The notes: generated by a model not told the origin, from the sequence alone. Counted from the first letter of the stretch, positions 21,195 through 34,058 are shown. The stretch: DNA of 64,000 nt from Cladosporium sp. IMV 00045 (GCA_001931905.2 MSJI02000889.1:1-64000); one strand, 5' to 3'. Made by a program: numbers and translations.

Positions 21195-22351
21195 GGATAC
21201 GTCCAACAAGCCACCGCCTCGCCCAACGACCTCGTGATTTCTCAAAAGGATCACCAACACCCACTTTGGCGCTCTCTGAACGTGGCGTCTGGTTCACCAG
21301 CCCCAGCGGGTGAGGACCGCTGAAGCAGCAGGCTAAAATTCGACGAAGACGAGGACTCTGGCAGTCCTGATTACTGGCTTTCTTACTGATTACCCGAATA
21401 GAACGTGCTTGGTCTGTTCTTTCTCCAGGGACGGAACTTTTGTGTATTCTTTTATGTTTTAGACTCCTTTCCGCGCTTGCGTGTGTGTTTTTATGTCAAC
21501 TGTATCAATTTGTGTTTTTTGGTCATGGATCAGGGTGGATAAAGATGGCGGAATCGCGAGGATTTGTCTTTCATCGTTTTCTTGTTTCTTTTCTTTGGGT
21601 TTTTGTTTCTGTGTGAGTATTGCGGATCGCAACCATCGTACAGTGTAGGAACATTTACAGTGCTGGACATAATTTATCCCGACTTGTTTGAGCTTTTTTT
21701 CTTGTTTGTTTGTTGCCTGAACATGAACCTTTATCAGCTTTGAGGCTTCGGGCATTGTTGTAGATCTCCTCTCAGCGCTTGTCTTGTTTTGTTTCGCTCA
21801 TGTGTGAATGTATCATTAGATAGCTTTCTCCTCTCCGATTGCATCAATATGTACTTGTATTCTCGCCTTCGACTTCGAATGATACTACGGCATGTATGAC
21901 CTACATATTTATGATCCCTTCCTATTCTCGCAATGATTATCATTTTGTGTTTCTGAATGGGTTGTGTTACAAAAGGTATTTAATGTTTTTACATTGTACA
22001 ATAGACGTAATTTACAAGCATTGCCGTGCTGATAGTCTTTTGATCTCGAGCCGTGACAATTCCCCCTAATGAACCCATGTCTGCATCGTGCGCTGATGCT
22101 ATTCCTGCGTACAGTCGAGCCTTGTCACAGGCAAGCAGTTTACGAGAAAGCAACGATCGGGGCTCACAAGCCTTTTCGCAGCGTGTTCGCGCCGTTTCCT
22201 TATTCTCGAGGGGATCTCTATGTCATCAGGTCAGAGATCCCGCGGGGAATTTTTCTGTTTTGTTGGCTTGGGGAAAGAAATATCGGGTTCTGCAGACTCG
22301 AGACTTGTTCTTTGGCCAGAATCGACCGTGAATGAGAGGGATTTCACCCTC
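21195..22351. other. Convergent intergenic region (3' UTRs)
   Basis: T-rich on the plus strand from about 21440 to 22050, consistent with the 3' UTR and terminator of the HMG-box gene facing the transporter gene. No coding sequence was recognised. Confidence 0.5.
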
Positions 22352-23983
22352 TTATGACACTGCTGCCTGGCTGGCCTTCAGGGCGCCCACGACGGAGAAG
22401 CAGATGAGTGGGGAGACGGCGTAGGAGACCTAGTGATGTACGTTAGCAAAAATCGTAGAGAACGAGGAAAAACAGTAGAACATCAGACTTACAGTCAAAA
22501 ACTTCGCAATGCTCAACTTCTGCATCTCATCCGCGCCACTCACATCCGCCATAGCAGTAATGCTCAACGCCGGCGGACCCGTAGGCATAAGCATCATAGC
22601 GAACCAAAGAATAGGCTCTTCATCCAGAACACCGGTCTTGGTAGCAAGAGCGTAAACGAGCGGGATAGAAATCGCCGGCCACAGAATAAACCTCACAAAC
22701 GTGACAGCCGCCCAAGGACCCCAGGGCATGCTGCCGCTGGCCTCTCCTTTCTTCCACTTGAGGAGGGAAGAGGAGAGCTTGATGCCCACAACGATGACTT
22801 GCAGCGCGGCGAAGAGGTCGCCGATGTTCTTGAGCGCGGCGGTCAGCCAGGCGTTCAGGTAGCCGCCGTGCTGCTGGTCTTCGAAGAAGAGGGTGTGCAG
22901 GGCGGGGACGAGGCCGATCAGAGCGCCGAGGCAGGTGCCGATGAAAGGAGGGTTGATGAACATGGAGAGGGCGGAGAGGGTTTGCTGGACAGGGGAGGGT
23001 AGCGAGGCGTAGAAGGTTTGCAGGCGGGCGATGAGGGCGTACTGGCCGTGCGTAGCGTGGCGGGCGGTGCGTTGCGGGAGGAGGGAGGTTTGCTCGTTGG
23101 CGCGGATGTCTTCTTCGCGCTGGGATTCGAGGGCTTCGCTGTCTTCGTCGTCGTTCATGGGGTCTTGCGCTTTTTCCTCGCGCGCTTCGGTGTCTTCGGG
23201 TGTGTCGAGGAATTTGGGGCCGAGGGCGAAGGTGAGGGAGTTGGAGACCATGGCGTTGACGAGGAAGTAGGATTTGGCGCGGTCGACCGTGTCGGAGGAG
23301 GCGTCCAGGCTGGACAAGATGCCGGCGGCGTCGAGGGATTGGACAAGGAGGAGAGGGAGGGAGGTGGTGTTGTTGAAGGCGAAGGCTGGTGTTACCCACG
23401 ATGGGAAGTGAAAGAATTTGGTGGCGAGCACGCCGATTCCTAGGGATCCGGCTTGGTAAAAGGCGGACCAGAAGATAATGGGAACATAGCGGATGCCCTG
23501 TGTTTTTTTGTCAGTGGATTGTTTGTGAAAAAAATGCGTCAAATTTGAATGCTCGACGAAGCCAGTCTTCAAAGACCCCCTGCAAAACCTCAATCGCCGG
23601 CATGCTTGCAGGCTCGATACGATTCAGACAACGAGTATACGAAACGAATTCTGGAAACACGCATATGACGGAAAGTATTATATGATGCACATTGCTGGCA
23701 TTGAAGGCAAGCATTTAGGCGGCCCAAGAAAGCAGGGTGATTAAGAACAATCAACCCCAAGAACACTTACAGTATCAGCATGCAATTGACTTCCAACATT
23801 GACGATCAGCAACGCAGGAAGAAACAAGCGCACGGCGACCTTTGAGATTTCCTTGGAAGCGCTGGCGCCAATGAGTTGGAACTGGGAGGCGATAACGCCA
23901 ACGAAGATGGTCAAGAGAACGGCGATAGAGGCCTGCAGGGCGCCCAGGAAGGGGATAAGCAATTCTTGGGTTGCTTGTCCCAT
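22352..23983 (-). CDS. PIN-like auxin efflux carrier family membrane transporter
   Basis: Three exons: 23983-23771, 23497-22493 and 22429-22352 (introns 273 and 63 nt), 431 residues. The N-terminal half has several hydrophobic segments (IPFLGALQASIAVLLTIFVG, FLPALLIVNVGSQL) and the family motif PSWVTPAFAFNNTTSLPLLL. A hydrophilic acidic loop (TPEDTEAREE to SLLPQ) precedes the C-terminal membrane helices, with MLMPTGPPALSI characteristic of PF03547. It is expected to be an ER or plasma-membrane transporter; fungal substrates are not established. The 273-nt intron is long for this window, but the spliced protein LHADT-GIRYVPIIFW matches family expectation, so no missing exon is suspected. Confidence 0.9.
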
Positions 23984-25117
23984 GGTGAATGAGGGATCGA
24001 AGGAGGCCGAGTGTGCGCCAAAAAGGAAGGACTAGATGTGCGTGTAAATGAAAGAGCTGTGAGACAGGGATGTATGTACAAGTAGGGATTGCAGTACAAG
24101 TCCAAAAAGGTTCACGAAGACGAGATGTGAAGTAGGACGTGATAGAAGCGCGCTATAGTTGGCAGAGACGTCATGCTGTCGTTGGATCGGGATGGATCTG
24201 TGTGACCAAGTTTTTGGCGAGGACGGATGAAGTGTTGGCCGCGGGACATCGTGGAGTTGGTGATTTGTGTCATCTATTTTGATATACCGCGATCCGAGAT
24301 CCATGGGATCGTCACCTGACTTGTAACAGACCGAGTCAAAACATCGGAAGGAAACATAGTTGTTGTTTGGAGTTTCTCCTTGAGACTACTGCCTTAACAA
24401 TCCCTGACAAGCCACTGCAGCGGAGTCGGGCAAGCCTCAACTGCGGAGAGCAGCTTGCGCACACGGCTGCGTCTACGCGCACACCTCCAGTCCTCGGTCA
24501 ACGCAATAATACCTTACCAAACTCACCACCTCCTCCTCTTCTCTCTACTCCCTCTCGTCGCAGGCGACAACGACATTCACACCACCCCCTTTATCTACTC
24601 CGCCCGCGGTCTCTTCTCCCCGGACTCATCCGCTCTCCACCGCTCTCTCTCTCCTTGGCCCGTACATACGACTCTGTCTCTTCCCAATCTCCCGCTCCCG
24701 CGCTACGACCCTGACTTTGAGAATCGTCCTTACATTATTGCATCACCACCTGTCCATCGACGACGTCTTCGACTCCGATACCCCTTACCGCGCGACTAGC
24801 CGCTCGCCGCCTTCTATATCCGCAAAAATGGTCGTTAACGAGACTCGGAGGCGCATCTTGCGACAACTCAATTCGCGCTGGATCAAAGGTCGAATTGTAA
24901 GAGCTGCCACCGCACCACACCTCACTCTTGTACACGCTCGTGGCTTGCCGTGACTGCCTGCAAATTGCTGGCTACACAAAGTGCTTGCTGATCGCGCAAG
25001 CTGGCTGGCCATGAAAATTGTCACTTTGAAAGTGCAGGTTGAGGAATGCACACGCTGACAACTGTTGCCTTATCCTAGCCTCTCCTACACACCATCGTCT
25101 TTCTCGTTCAGCTCACC
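23984..25117. other. Divergent intergenic region and Mpv17 gene leader
   Basis: Region between the transporter (-) and the Mpv17-type gene (+). The stretch 24480-24800 is pyrimidine-rich, typical of a fungal 5' leader. An ATG at 24828 opens 23 codons ending at a GTAAGA donor (24897). Joined to the AG at 25078 these read in frame into the Mpv17 start, so it is either an alternative first exon or an upstream ORF in the leader. Confidence 0.5.
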
Positions 25118-25994
25118 ATGGTGTCCCTACTCGTTCGCAAGTTTAACGCGTACTATGCCGCCCGTCCGCTTCTTACCACGATGATCACCAACGCCGTATG
25201 ATCCCCAGCCAGGACCTCCCAATCCCGCCCCTCACCGCTCACTGACACGTGCTCCAAGGTCCTCGGTGGCATCGCAGACACAGTCGCACAAACCCTCACC
25301 GCGACCCGAATGAGGCAAGCGAGACGCGACTCTATTGGCAATCGTCAAGATGGAGCAAAGGATGATTTCTTCAACGTCGAGATCCACGAGCTCGAGGATA
25401 AGGTGCCATGGCCGGAGGACAACCTGTCGCATGCTGCGATGAAGAAGCTGCCTCCTCCTTTCGACTTTGAGAGAATGGTCAGGTTCATGGCATACCCATG
25501 TATCATGGCTCCCGTGCAACTCCGGTGGTTCGCATTCCTTAGCAACACTTTCCCTCTCGGTGGTGGCAAGAGCACGGTCAATGCTATGAAGCGTGTGGCA
25601 TTCGATCAGCTCTTGTTTGCGCCTGTTGGTATGTCTTGGATTTGTCTCTCCTGGTAGAGTTGTCAAAGCAGGAAGCTAACGTCCCTCCAGGTCTTGCTTG
25701 CTTTTTCACATTCATGACAGTCGCCGAGGGCGGCGGCCGACGTGCCGTGGCTCGCAAGTTTCAGGACGTCTACGTGCCTGCACTCAAGGCGAACTTCCTC
25801 ATCTGGCCCGCGGTCCAAATGCTCAACTTCCGTGTTATCCCGATTCAATTCCAGATCGTAAGTCCCCCACACTTGAGCCGAATCATCGTTACCTAACACA
25901 TCGATAGCCCTTCGTCTCCACCATCGGTATTGCCTGGACTGCCTACTTGTCTCTCACCAACTCGGCTGAGGAAGCTGCAACCACAAGCCCTTAG
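25118..25994 (+). CDS. Mpv17/PMP22 family membrane protein
   Basis: Four exons: 25118-25195, 25259-25628, 25691-25857 and 25908-25994, 233 residues. Family signatures include YYAARPLLTTMITNAVLGG near the N-terminus, AYPCIMAPVQLRWFAFL, KRVAFDQLLFAPVGLACFF, and the C-terminal WPAVQMLNFRVIPIQFQ followed by TIGIAWTAYLSL. There are about four membrane segments. Members sit in the inner mitochondrial or peroxisomal membrane and are proposed channels. The insert between helices (residues about 45-85, charged) is larger than in Sym1, marking the fungal subgroup distinct from Sym1. An in-frame upstream exon at 24828-24896 could add 36 residues; the start at 25118 has an excellent context (ACCATGG) and fits family length better. 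Confidence 0.88.
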
Positions 25995-26586
25995 GAGGAC
26001 TTGATGTTCGACTGGCTCGATGCGTATGACACCTGACTACTGCTATCACAACAACACTACTTGCATATAGATTGGGGACTATTGTACATGGCGCTGGGGA
26101 TACAGCTGCCTCGCTTTGGAAATGTTCTTTTTATCGTTCGGCGCTGGGGAGTACTTGTTTCCTTGCTTATAATTGTTGCATATCGAGAAGAGGCTCGACG
26201 GAAACGGGGCTGCGGTTTTGCGGCGGGTTGTAACTATTGACCGAACGTGATACCCTGTGATCGTATAGAATTGTCGTCTTGATCTTCCTAATTATCTTCG
26301 TCTCGTGCACTACTAGTACTGTGAGCACTGCCATCATGGTCGCGACCCCGTATTTCCCCGGCCGTATATCGGAAGTAAACGCTGCATGAGGAGTCGGTCC
26401 GTTCAGCCTGAGGGCTTGCGGAGGTGACGCATGGCGGGGTGACGCTTGGTGGGATGTTGAGAAGCTCAACTTTTCAGGTCGGCTCTCCTTGTGTTTACTC
26501 AATTGACATACATCACAAAGGTAAGCATACTATTGTCATTGCCTACCTGCAAGAGATTACACTGACACACCACAAGCACATCAATC
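25995..26586. promoter_or_regulatory. Promoter region of the phosphoglycerate kinase gene
   Basis: Includes the 3' UTR of the Mpv17-type gene, then the PGK promoter. Two GGTGACGC octamers at 26423-26430 and 26438-26445, 15 bp apart, resemble ATF/CREB (bZIP) half sites. No coding sequence is seen. Confidence 0.45.
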
Positions 26587-27904
26587 ATGTCTCTCTCCAG
26601 CAAGCTCTCCATCACCGACGTCGACCTCAAGGACAAGAGGGTCCTCATTCGCGTATGATCCCCTTTCGTCTCTTCTCTACCACTTACAATATACTCACAA
26701 CACCCAGGTCGACTTCAACGTGCCCCTCGACAAGGAGACCAACTCCAAGATCACCAACAACCAGCGCATCGTCGGTGCTCTCCCCACCATCAAGTACGCC
26801 ATTGAGAATGGCGCGAAGGCCGTCGTCTTGATGTCCCACCTCGGCCGTCCCGATGGCAAGGTCAACTCCAAGTACTCCCTCAAGCCCGTCGTCGCCGAGC
26901 TCGAGAAGCTCCTCGGTGGCAAGAAGGTCGCTTTCACCGACGACTGCGTCGGCGAGGCCGCAGAGAAGACCGTCAACGAGACCACCAATGGCGGCGTCGT
27001 GCTCCTCGAGAACCTGCGCTTCCACGCCGAGGAGGAGGGCAGCAGCAAGGACGCTGAGGGCAACAAGGTCAAGGCCGACAAGGCCGCTGTCGAGCAGTTC
27101 CGCAAGGGTCTCACCGCTCTCGGCGACGTCTACGTCAACGACGCTTTCGGCACCGCCCACCGCGGCCACAGCTCCATGGTCGGCGTCGACCTCCCCCAGA
27201 AGGCTTCCGGCTTCCTCATGAAGAAGGAGCTCGACTACTTCGCGCAGGCGCTCGAGTCGCCCAAGCGCCCCTTCCTCGCCATCCTCGGCGGCGCCAAGGT
27301 CAGCGACAAGATCCAGCTGATCGACAACCTGCTCGACAAGGTCAACATCCTCATCGTGTGCGGCGGCATGGCCTTCACCTTCAAGAAGACTCTCGAGAAC
27401 GTCAGTATCGGCAACTCCCTCTTCGACGAAGCCGGCAGCAAGAAGGTCGCCGACCTCGTCGCCAAGGCCAAGAAGAACAACGTCGAGATCGTCCTGCCCT
27501 GCGACTACATCACCGCCGACGCCTTCTCCGCCACCGCCAACACCTCCACCGCCACCGACGAGGCCGGCATCCCCGACGGCTGGATGGGCCTCGACTGCGG
27601 CGAGAAGTCCATCGAGCTCTACCGCGCCGCCATCAACAAGGCCCAGACCATCCTGTGGAACGGCCCGCCGGGTGTCTTCGAGATGGAGAAGTTCGCCAAC
27701 GGCACCAAGCAGACCATGAACGCCGCCCTCGAGGCTTCCGCCGCCGGCAAGATCGTCATCATCGGCGGCGGCGACACCGCCACCGTCGCGGCCAACTACA
27801 AGGTCGAGGACAAGCTCAGCCACGTCTCCACCGGCGGCGGCGCTTCGCTCGAGCTTCTCGAGGGCAAGGAGCTCCCTGGTGTTTCTGCTCTGTCGAGTAA
27901 GTAG
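26587..27904 (+). CDS. PGK1: Phosphoglycerate kinase
   Basis: Two exons, 26587-26652 and 26708-27904, 420 residues (family about 416-420). The glycolytic enzyme transfers phosphate from 1,3-bisphosphoglycerate to ADP in the cytosol. Recognisable are RVDFNVPLD, the substrate-binding [29 protein letters not shown], the [13 protein letters not shown] hinge region, the nucleotide-binding [10 protein letters not shown], and C-terminal [11 protein letters not shown] with [14 protein letters not shown]. All are complete. Codons are almost exclusively C- or G-ending, as expected for a highly expressed gene. The short first exon ending LIR is common in filamentous fungi. Confidence 0.98.
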
Positions 27905-28409
27905 ATTCTCCCCTTTGCCTGTTGGGGGGCGCAGAAAAGTATGTTTTAGACAAAGCGAGATATGTTGAATGAATTAAAACGATTGAACAAAAACTTGCTG
28001 AATACGAATACCTGACGATTTTCCTTTTCTATGTACAAAGGCCGAAATGTGAGAGAGTCTTCGCTCTAAGGGCAGGAAAGAAATCTGAAAATGATGCAGA
28101 GCTGTTCAAACGACACTTCACAAAGATCCCACCTCACACTGAAATTCAAATTTCTCAAACAGCCACGTATTAGGAGAACATGTCACACAAGTCCGCCTGT
28201 CATGATCGATCGCCCATTTCCGGCTTTGCAACATTTAGCGTGCTACATCTCCAATGCTACATTGCTCGCTCCTATCACCTTGTCTGCTCAGACTTCCTCC
28301 CATCTCACATTCGCGCCCGCATGCACGTACGATATGGTTCTCGTGCAGTTTCTGCGCAGCCGTCTCCGCTTTCCTTCCCCTTTCATCAATCCATTTCCAC
28401 CCTAATGGA
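27905..28409. other. Convergent intergenic region PGK1 / VPS9 gene
   Basis: 3' flanks of two convergent genes. Open frames here are short and lack family features. Confidence 0.5.
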
Positions 28410-30965
28410 TCACGTAGTAGTCAACGCCAAACAAGCATCCACCGCCCTCCCGACATTGCCCTCCTGCGCCCGCACCACGTCGACGATCACTTCCCGGTCG
28501 AGGTTGGGGAACATTCCTTGTAGGGTCCTGTACAAATTCAATATCAGCATTCAAACCCCAACTTTTCAACGCATTTTTTTTTTTTTTAAGAAATCACGGA
28601 GAACTTACTCAACAACCAACCTCAACTCCCTCGCCCGGGCTTTCCTCCCCTCCTCCGCCTCCACACTGGCGCGTTTGAGCGCCTCCCGCTCCGCGCGCGC
28701 TTGGGCGCGTTCGTCCTCTCGCGCGGAAGACTGCGCGTTGCCTGGGTAGGGGCTTGTGGTTGAGCGGGGAGGGGGGACGGGAGGAGTTTGCTGGTTCGAT
28801 GCGGCAGCGTTGCCGTTATTGTTACTGTAGGCGGCGTCGTCGGAGAAAATCCGACCGATGCTGGAGAGAGGTTTTTGGATCGAGCGGAGCAAGCCGCCAA
28901 CCGCGTCGAATTCGGTGTCGGAGATGCCGGTGCCGTAGATTGTGTCTGACGATGATGAGGTTGGGGGTTGATGCTGCTGGTGATGTTGGCGGGGCGTGGA
29001 AGAGCGCTGTTGGCTGTGGCTGCTTCTCTTGCGTGGAGAAGAGCGCTCGCCGTCCATGGAGTTGCGCGGCGTGACTTCTGGTCTGCTCGGGGTGGATTTC
29101 TCGCTCAGGTGGTGGAGGCCTGGGACGGCCGCTGTGGGGGGCGCGGAGGTGGGGGCGTCGGCTTTCGTGTGGCCTTCGGCGATGGCGCGGACGGCTTGTT
29201 CGACGTTCGATTCGAAGTCTTCGTCGGAGATTGTCAGGCTCGTGCGGTCTAGGCCTTCGATAAATGTCACCACGCCCATGAGCGAGGACATGTAGTAGCC
29301 GGCTTCGCCGCCTAGCTTGTCTTGGTTGCGGAAGCGCCAGATGTATTGCACGTTGCTGACGAGATGCTCAGGCGCGGCGCGGAGCACCGTGTAAATGAGC
29401 AGCGGCACGAAAGCGTCCGCGGACTGGTCAGCTTTGCTGCTCTTGAGGTAGCCGAAGAGGACCTTGCAAGTATTGAGCACGCAGATGACTTTGTCGCGCG
29501 GCGCGCGGTAGGTGTTGATTTTCAGCAGTTCCTGCTGCGCCATTTTGAGGAATTTCTGCGGCTTCTCGCCCGAGATGGGCTGGATGTCCAGGTGCTCTTC
29601 CTTGATCCAGCCGTAGATGCGCATTTTCTGCGCGATCACCGCGTCCCGCTCGACGTCTTCTTCGTGCTGGCCTCGGCGGCCGGGGCCGTGGGGGCTGGCT
29701 GCGTCGGCGGCGAGGCGGCCGCTGCGGCCTTTTCGGGATGAGTTGTTTGTGGCGGGAGCCGGGATGGCGGGCGAGAAGGTCTGGCTGTAGAGGCGGTTCA
29801 TCACCAGTTTCTCCATGCCTTCTCGGGCGTTATCGAATTCGTCGTCGTTGAGGTTGGCCCAGACTTCGCACTGCGCCATTTTCTTTGTGATGAACTCCAA
29901 GAAGTCGCCGATGATCTTGACTTGCTCATGCACTGCCCACTGCTTTTTGACGAACTCTTGCAGGAAAGATCGAAGATAGCGGGCCACAGGGTCTGCTGTT
30001 CGATGTCTGAGCTGCTCGAGGAACTTGTGGAAATCAAAGACCGCGGGAGGCTCAGGGTCGGGAGAGGGAGGTGGTGGTTGGAAAATTGAGGTTCGGTGGG
30101 ATGTGATTGAAGCACCGTCATCGATCGAACCTCGCCGGTCGGGTTGAGGAGACGCAATTGATGGTGCCTTACTCACAATGGGGGAACCAAAGAATTTTTC
30201 CGTGTCTCGTCTCTCTATGCCAGGTTTCGGCTCGTCGTTGAATTTGTCCTGATTTTCCAAGCTCGATGTGCGAGGAGGTAGATGGAACATGGGTTGCTGT
30301 CTCTCCAGCCTGGGAGACATGATCTCCTGCTCTCCCATAGCTGCCTCCTCTTGGAATTGATGCATGATAGTCTGAATTTCCTCGCCCGTCTGCTCGGAGG
30401 TTCCAGACGGCGCTTCTGGAATCTCTTGGACGTCGCTGTCTTCCGCCGGAGCTTTTTCGTTGAATGAAAGTTCGCTGGACGGTCTACTCTTGCCTTTGTC
30501 TGGTGCAAGCAAGTCGTCTTTTTGTGGTACCGGTGGCGGAGGCGGACTCGCCGGAAGATCATCCTCTTTCACATTGGCGACCTCGCTTTCTAGCGCTGCT
30601 TTTGTTTCGGGCTGTTTAGATTCCAGATCCATGTCAGCGGTACGCTGTACCAGTTGCTCGCTTGCCTCAGTCTCAGCATCTGGACTCGCATGAGAAGATT
30701 TAAGATCTTGTGCGGCTTCTTCACTTGAAGGCACGGCGGTTTCAGGCAGATCCTTCGTTTGTTCCGCGGCGGAAGTGCTCTCTTCGACAGGTGCTACGGC
30801 TGCCAGAGTAGCTTCTCCTGGTATCTCATCCTGCTCTTTCGCCTTAGAAGGCTCATTTGTTTTGCTCTGCGCCTCAGGACTTGCTCCTGCAGGCGCACCA
30901 TGTTCTACTAACTCGCCATCCTGTCTCTCTTTCGTTTGTTCCGCTTGCCGACTTGGGCTGGACAT
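28410..30965 (-). CDS. VPS9: VPS9-CUE Rab5-type guanine nucleotide exchange factor
   Basis: Two exons, 30965-28609 and 28527-28410 (81-nt intron containing a 14-T run), 824 residues. The first ~300 residues are acidic, Ser/Pro-rich and probably disordered. A helical bundle precedes the VPS9 domain (about residues 440-570), with KMRIYGWIKEEHLDI, RDKVICVLNTCKVLFGYL, DAFVPLLIYTVLRAAPEHL and NVQYIWRFR. The last exon encodes a CUE ubiquitin-binding domain (TLQGMFPNLDREVIVDVV, GNVGRAVDACLAL), matching yeast Vps9 architecture. Expected role: activating Vps21/Ypt52-type Rab5 GTPases on endosomes, with CUE binding monoubiquitin. Confidence 0.92.
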
Positions 30966-31310
30966 AGACGATCTATTCGGTGTGTGGAATGGTGGCTTCG
31001 ATGGGAATAGCGAGCATACCGCTTCGTGTTGTGAATGATAAATGTGTCGAGTCGTATGGTACCCGGAGCAATCAATCAGTCCTCCAGTCGGCCATCAAAA
31101 TGCTGAAAACAATAATCTATCGTGGTGTAATCACAAGCCTGGTCGTCCTCTAGAGCAAGCGGGATGACGATCATGGATCTGGCTGTGGCACGTGCCCTCG
31201 AAGCATCTTGCCTGCACACCGGAGGACGAACCGCGACGGATTTCTTGGAGCTGTTCCTTACCTATCCTCTTGCATCCTTGCATCGCTAAACATAGTCACA
31301 CACACACAGC
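30966..31310. other. Bidirectional promoter VPS9 / ASNSD1-like gene
   Basis: About 345 nt between divergent start codons. A short CA repeat lies immediately before the ATG at 31311. No further motif is assigned. Confidence 0.5.
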
Positions 31311-33234
31311 ATGTGCGGCATTTTCTGCTCCTTGAGCCACACCGAGCGTGTGCTGCCCGACCAGGATGTGTTGGACCTACTGCAGCGAAGAGGACCTGAC
31401 TGCACGGCTAATCTACAGCACACTTTCCACCGCGGCAATAATTCAGATCCCTCGGTCAAAGACCAGACCGCTGGACCGGATGTGCATCTGACCTTCACCT
31501 CTACTGTGCTATCATTACGCGGATCAACGACAGTCAATCAGCCCAAGCAAGATGAGACAAAATCACATGTTCTCTGCTGGAATGGCGAAGCTTGGGCAAT
31601 GAACGGAGCGCCCACCCAGGGCAACGACACTGTGGCCGTCTTCGATCTTCTTGTACGCGCGGTGACAGAGTCACGAGAAGCTGGCCAATCTAGCAGCGAT
31701 GCAGCTCTGACAGTAGCTCGACACATGTCATCCATCGCTGGACCATATGCCTTTGTGTTCTACGACGAAATCGCCGGGAGACTTTATCTTGGCCGTGATT
31801 TTCTCGGGCGACGCTCTCTGCTCTGGAAAAGCACACCTGGCGGCGACTTAGCGATCAGCAGCGTCACTTCAGGCTCGAACGATGATCGCTGGTCAGAGAT
31901 CGAAGCTGATGGAGTATATTGTATTGACTTGAGGGCAACGCCGCTTGAGCTACCGAACGGCTCTGAGGAAACTGCTCCACCCTCCAGCAACTTTTCGATA
32001 TCTAAAATGCCATATCAATTCGCTGGCGATGCGTCTGACGATGGGTTGACAACCGACATCAAATCTGTAGGTATTTGGCGAAATTTCTGTGAGCGGCAAG
32101 TGCTCATGGTAAGGTAGGTGATTCCTTTTCTGTCTCTTAATGAGCAGCTTCTTTCAAGCCCGACGAAGCTCAAACAAAGCTCCACTTCTGTTTCTCATTT
32201 AGAGCAACATCTACGCGACTCACTTATGCCTCGCGTATGCGGTATCCCAGATCCTCCACTGCCGACTAATCATCCTTACGCCGACAAGAGTTCGGACCCA
32301 AGTCGTCTGGCGGTACTGTTCTCTGGCGGACTAGATTGCACGGTGCTTGCTCGCTTGACTCACGACCTGCTCCCCGATACGGAGCCCATTGATCTGCTGA
32401 ATGTGGCCTTCCAAAATCCTCGCATCCATAAGAATTCACACGAAAGCGAGGAGGCTTACCTAGCTGCCTTCGAGTCATGTCCAGATCGAATCACAGGCCG
32501 AGCATCATATGATGAGCTCTGCCGAGTCTGTCCAGGCCGACAGTGGCGCTTTGTGGCCATCAATATTCCATATACGGAATTTGTTGAGCATCGAGACAAG
32601 GTCATTAGACTCATGCATCCTCACAACACTGAGATGGACCTCAGCATAGCAAGTGCACTTTACTTCGCAGCCCGTGGCGTCGGGAACATGTCTACGCCAT
32701 CAACATCCGAACCCAAGCCATACACCACACAAGCTCGCGTCCTTCTCTCGGGTCTCGGAGCAGACGAGCTCTTCGCTGGCTACACGCGACACGCGACAGC
32801 CTTCAGCCGTCACGGCTTCCAAGGCATCCTTGACGAATTGAACCTCGACATCGGCAGACTTGGAAAGCGAAACCTCGGACGTGACGATCGAGCTATCACA
32901 AACTGGGGCAAAGAGGCCCGATTCCCCTTCCTAGATGAAAATTTCGTTGCATGGGCGCTTGCAGCATCAGTCTCTGCCAAATGTGACTTTGGCGCGCCAG
33001 AAATCGAGGATGATGACCCAAGCATGCAGCTCGAGTCGTGCAAGAAGGTACTCAGGTGCCTCGCTTGGCGGTTGGGTATGCACAAAGTCGCAGGAGAGAA
33101 AAAGCGAGCGGTCAGTTTGAACATGGAATCGACTCTCTCTTACGGCAATGACTGACGATATGCAGATTCAATTCGGCGCGCGTACGGCGAAAATGACAAC
33201 CGGCAAGTCCAAAGGTACAACGCCCTTATCATGA
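31311..33234 (+). CDS. Asparagine synthetase domain-containing protein (ASNSD1-like)
   Basis: Three exons: 31311-32066, 32118-33110 and 33166-33234, 605 residues. The N-terminal class-II glutamine amidotransferase domain begins MCGIFC with the nucleophile Cys2 and contains RRGPD and SLRG. The C-terminal ATP-pyrophosphatase domain has the PP-loop LFSGGLDCTVLA and LLSGLGADELFAGY. This is the eukaryotic ASNSD1/YML096W branch rather than biosynthetic ASN1/2, judged from the short inter-domain linker and the KEARFPFLDENF segment. Biochemical function in the branch is poorly defined. The first splice (IKS then VIPFL) uses a GGTAG acceptor. It is divergent from VPS9. Confidence 0.9.
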
Positions 33235-34058
33235 GACCCCTAGCGAGCGGCCAAAATATGTACGTACATGTTCTTCTTATAATTCTCCCGCGATACACAC
33301 AAAGTGATGAGGACCGGTGCACATTCATTTGTGCGCCGTCTCAGATACTTTTGAGCTGCTTTTATCGCCTCTGCAGATCAAACCTGCTGTCACTTGTGAC
33401 AGTCATGGTCTGAATGTAGAGCGCAGCAATGAACGCCAAAGGCAAGTCTGATACTTGTGTGGAAAAGGTTGTGGTGTCTCGTTCAGCTGATCGCATCTGG
33501 TGGCTTTGTTACTGACCGAAGATCGTGTAGTACCTTTGAGGTGCCGTAATGCTAAGACGTTGTGGCTACTCTCGCAATGTGCCCATCGCTTCTCGTCGAA
33601 TTTGCTCTTGCTATATTCACCACGCATCCCCACGATGTCGCATTGAGCAAAAACCGTCGGATACAGAATTCATTAGAAAAACTATATGAGCATACCCGTT
33701 GCTCACTCACGTCATCTACCGTTTCATTCTCACGAGATCACTGTGGTTCAGTGAAAACTCTAGACTATTCCGACTTTGTCCAAGGCAAATCGCGCACATT
33801 CGATGGCTTACTCGTAAACGCGACGCTTGTCTCTTTGAATCTGGAAGTCGACTCAGGAGATTTCGAGAGAGATCCCCGCCAACGACACGCACTCGAAATT
33901 TCAGTGATATAAGCGCGCCTTTGCTACTCCTTCTCTGTCCACTCATTTCAACACTTTGTTTCGTTCAGCCTATCCTATTGAGTACGAAAGACCACTCTGA
34001 TCTCATATCACACTCTGACACTCACATCCACTCGTGGAGCGGCTGAACGCAGCCCCTT
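33235..34058. other. Intergenic stretch upstream of the large low-complexity ORF
   Basis: No supported gene. A hydrophobic run (PLLLLLCPLISTLCFV) is encoded near 33915-33965 but without an ATG in frame; it could belong to an unrecognised upstream exon. Confidence 0.4.

Noticed and set aside
26684..27823. 379-codon minus-strand frame opposite PGK1
   Set aside because: Antisense shadow created by strong C/G third-position bias of PGK1; composition is a mirror of the sense gene.
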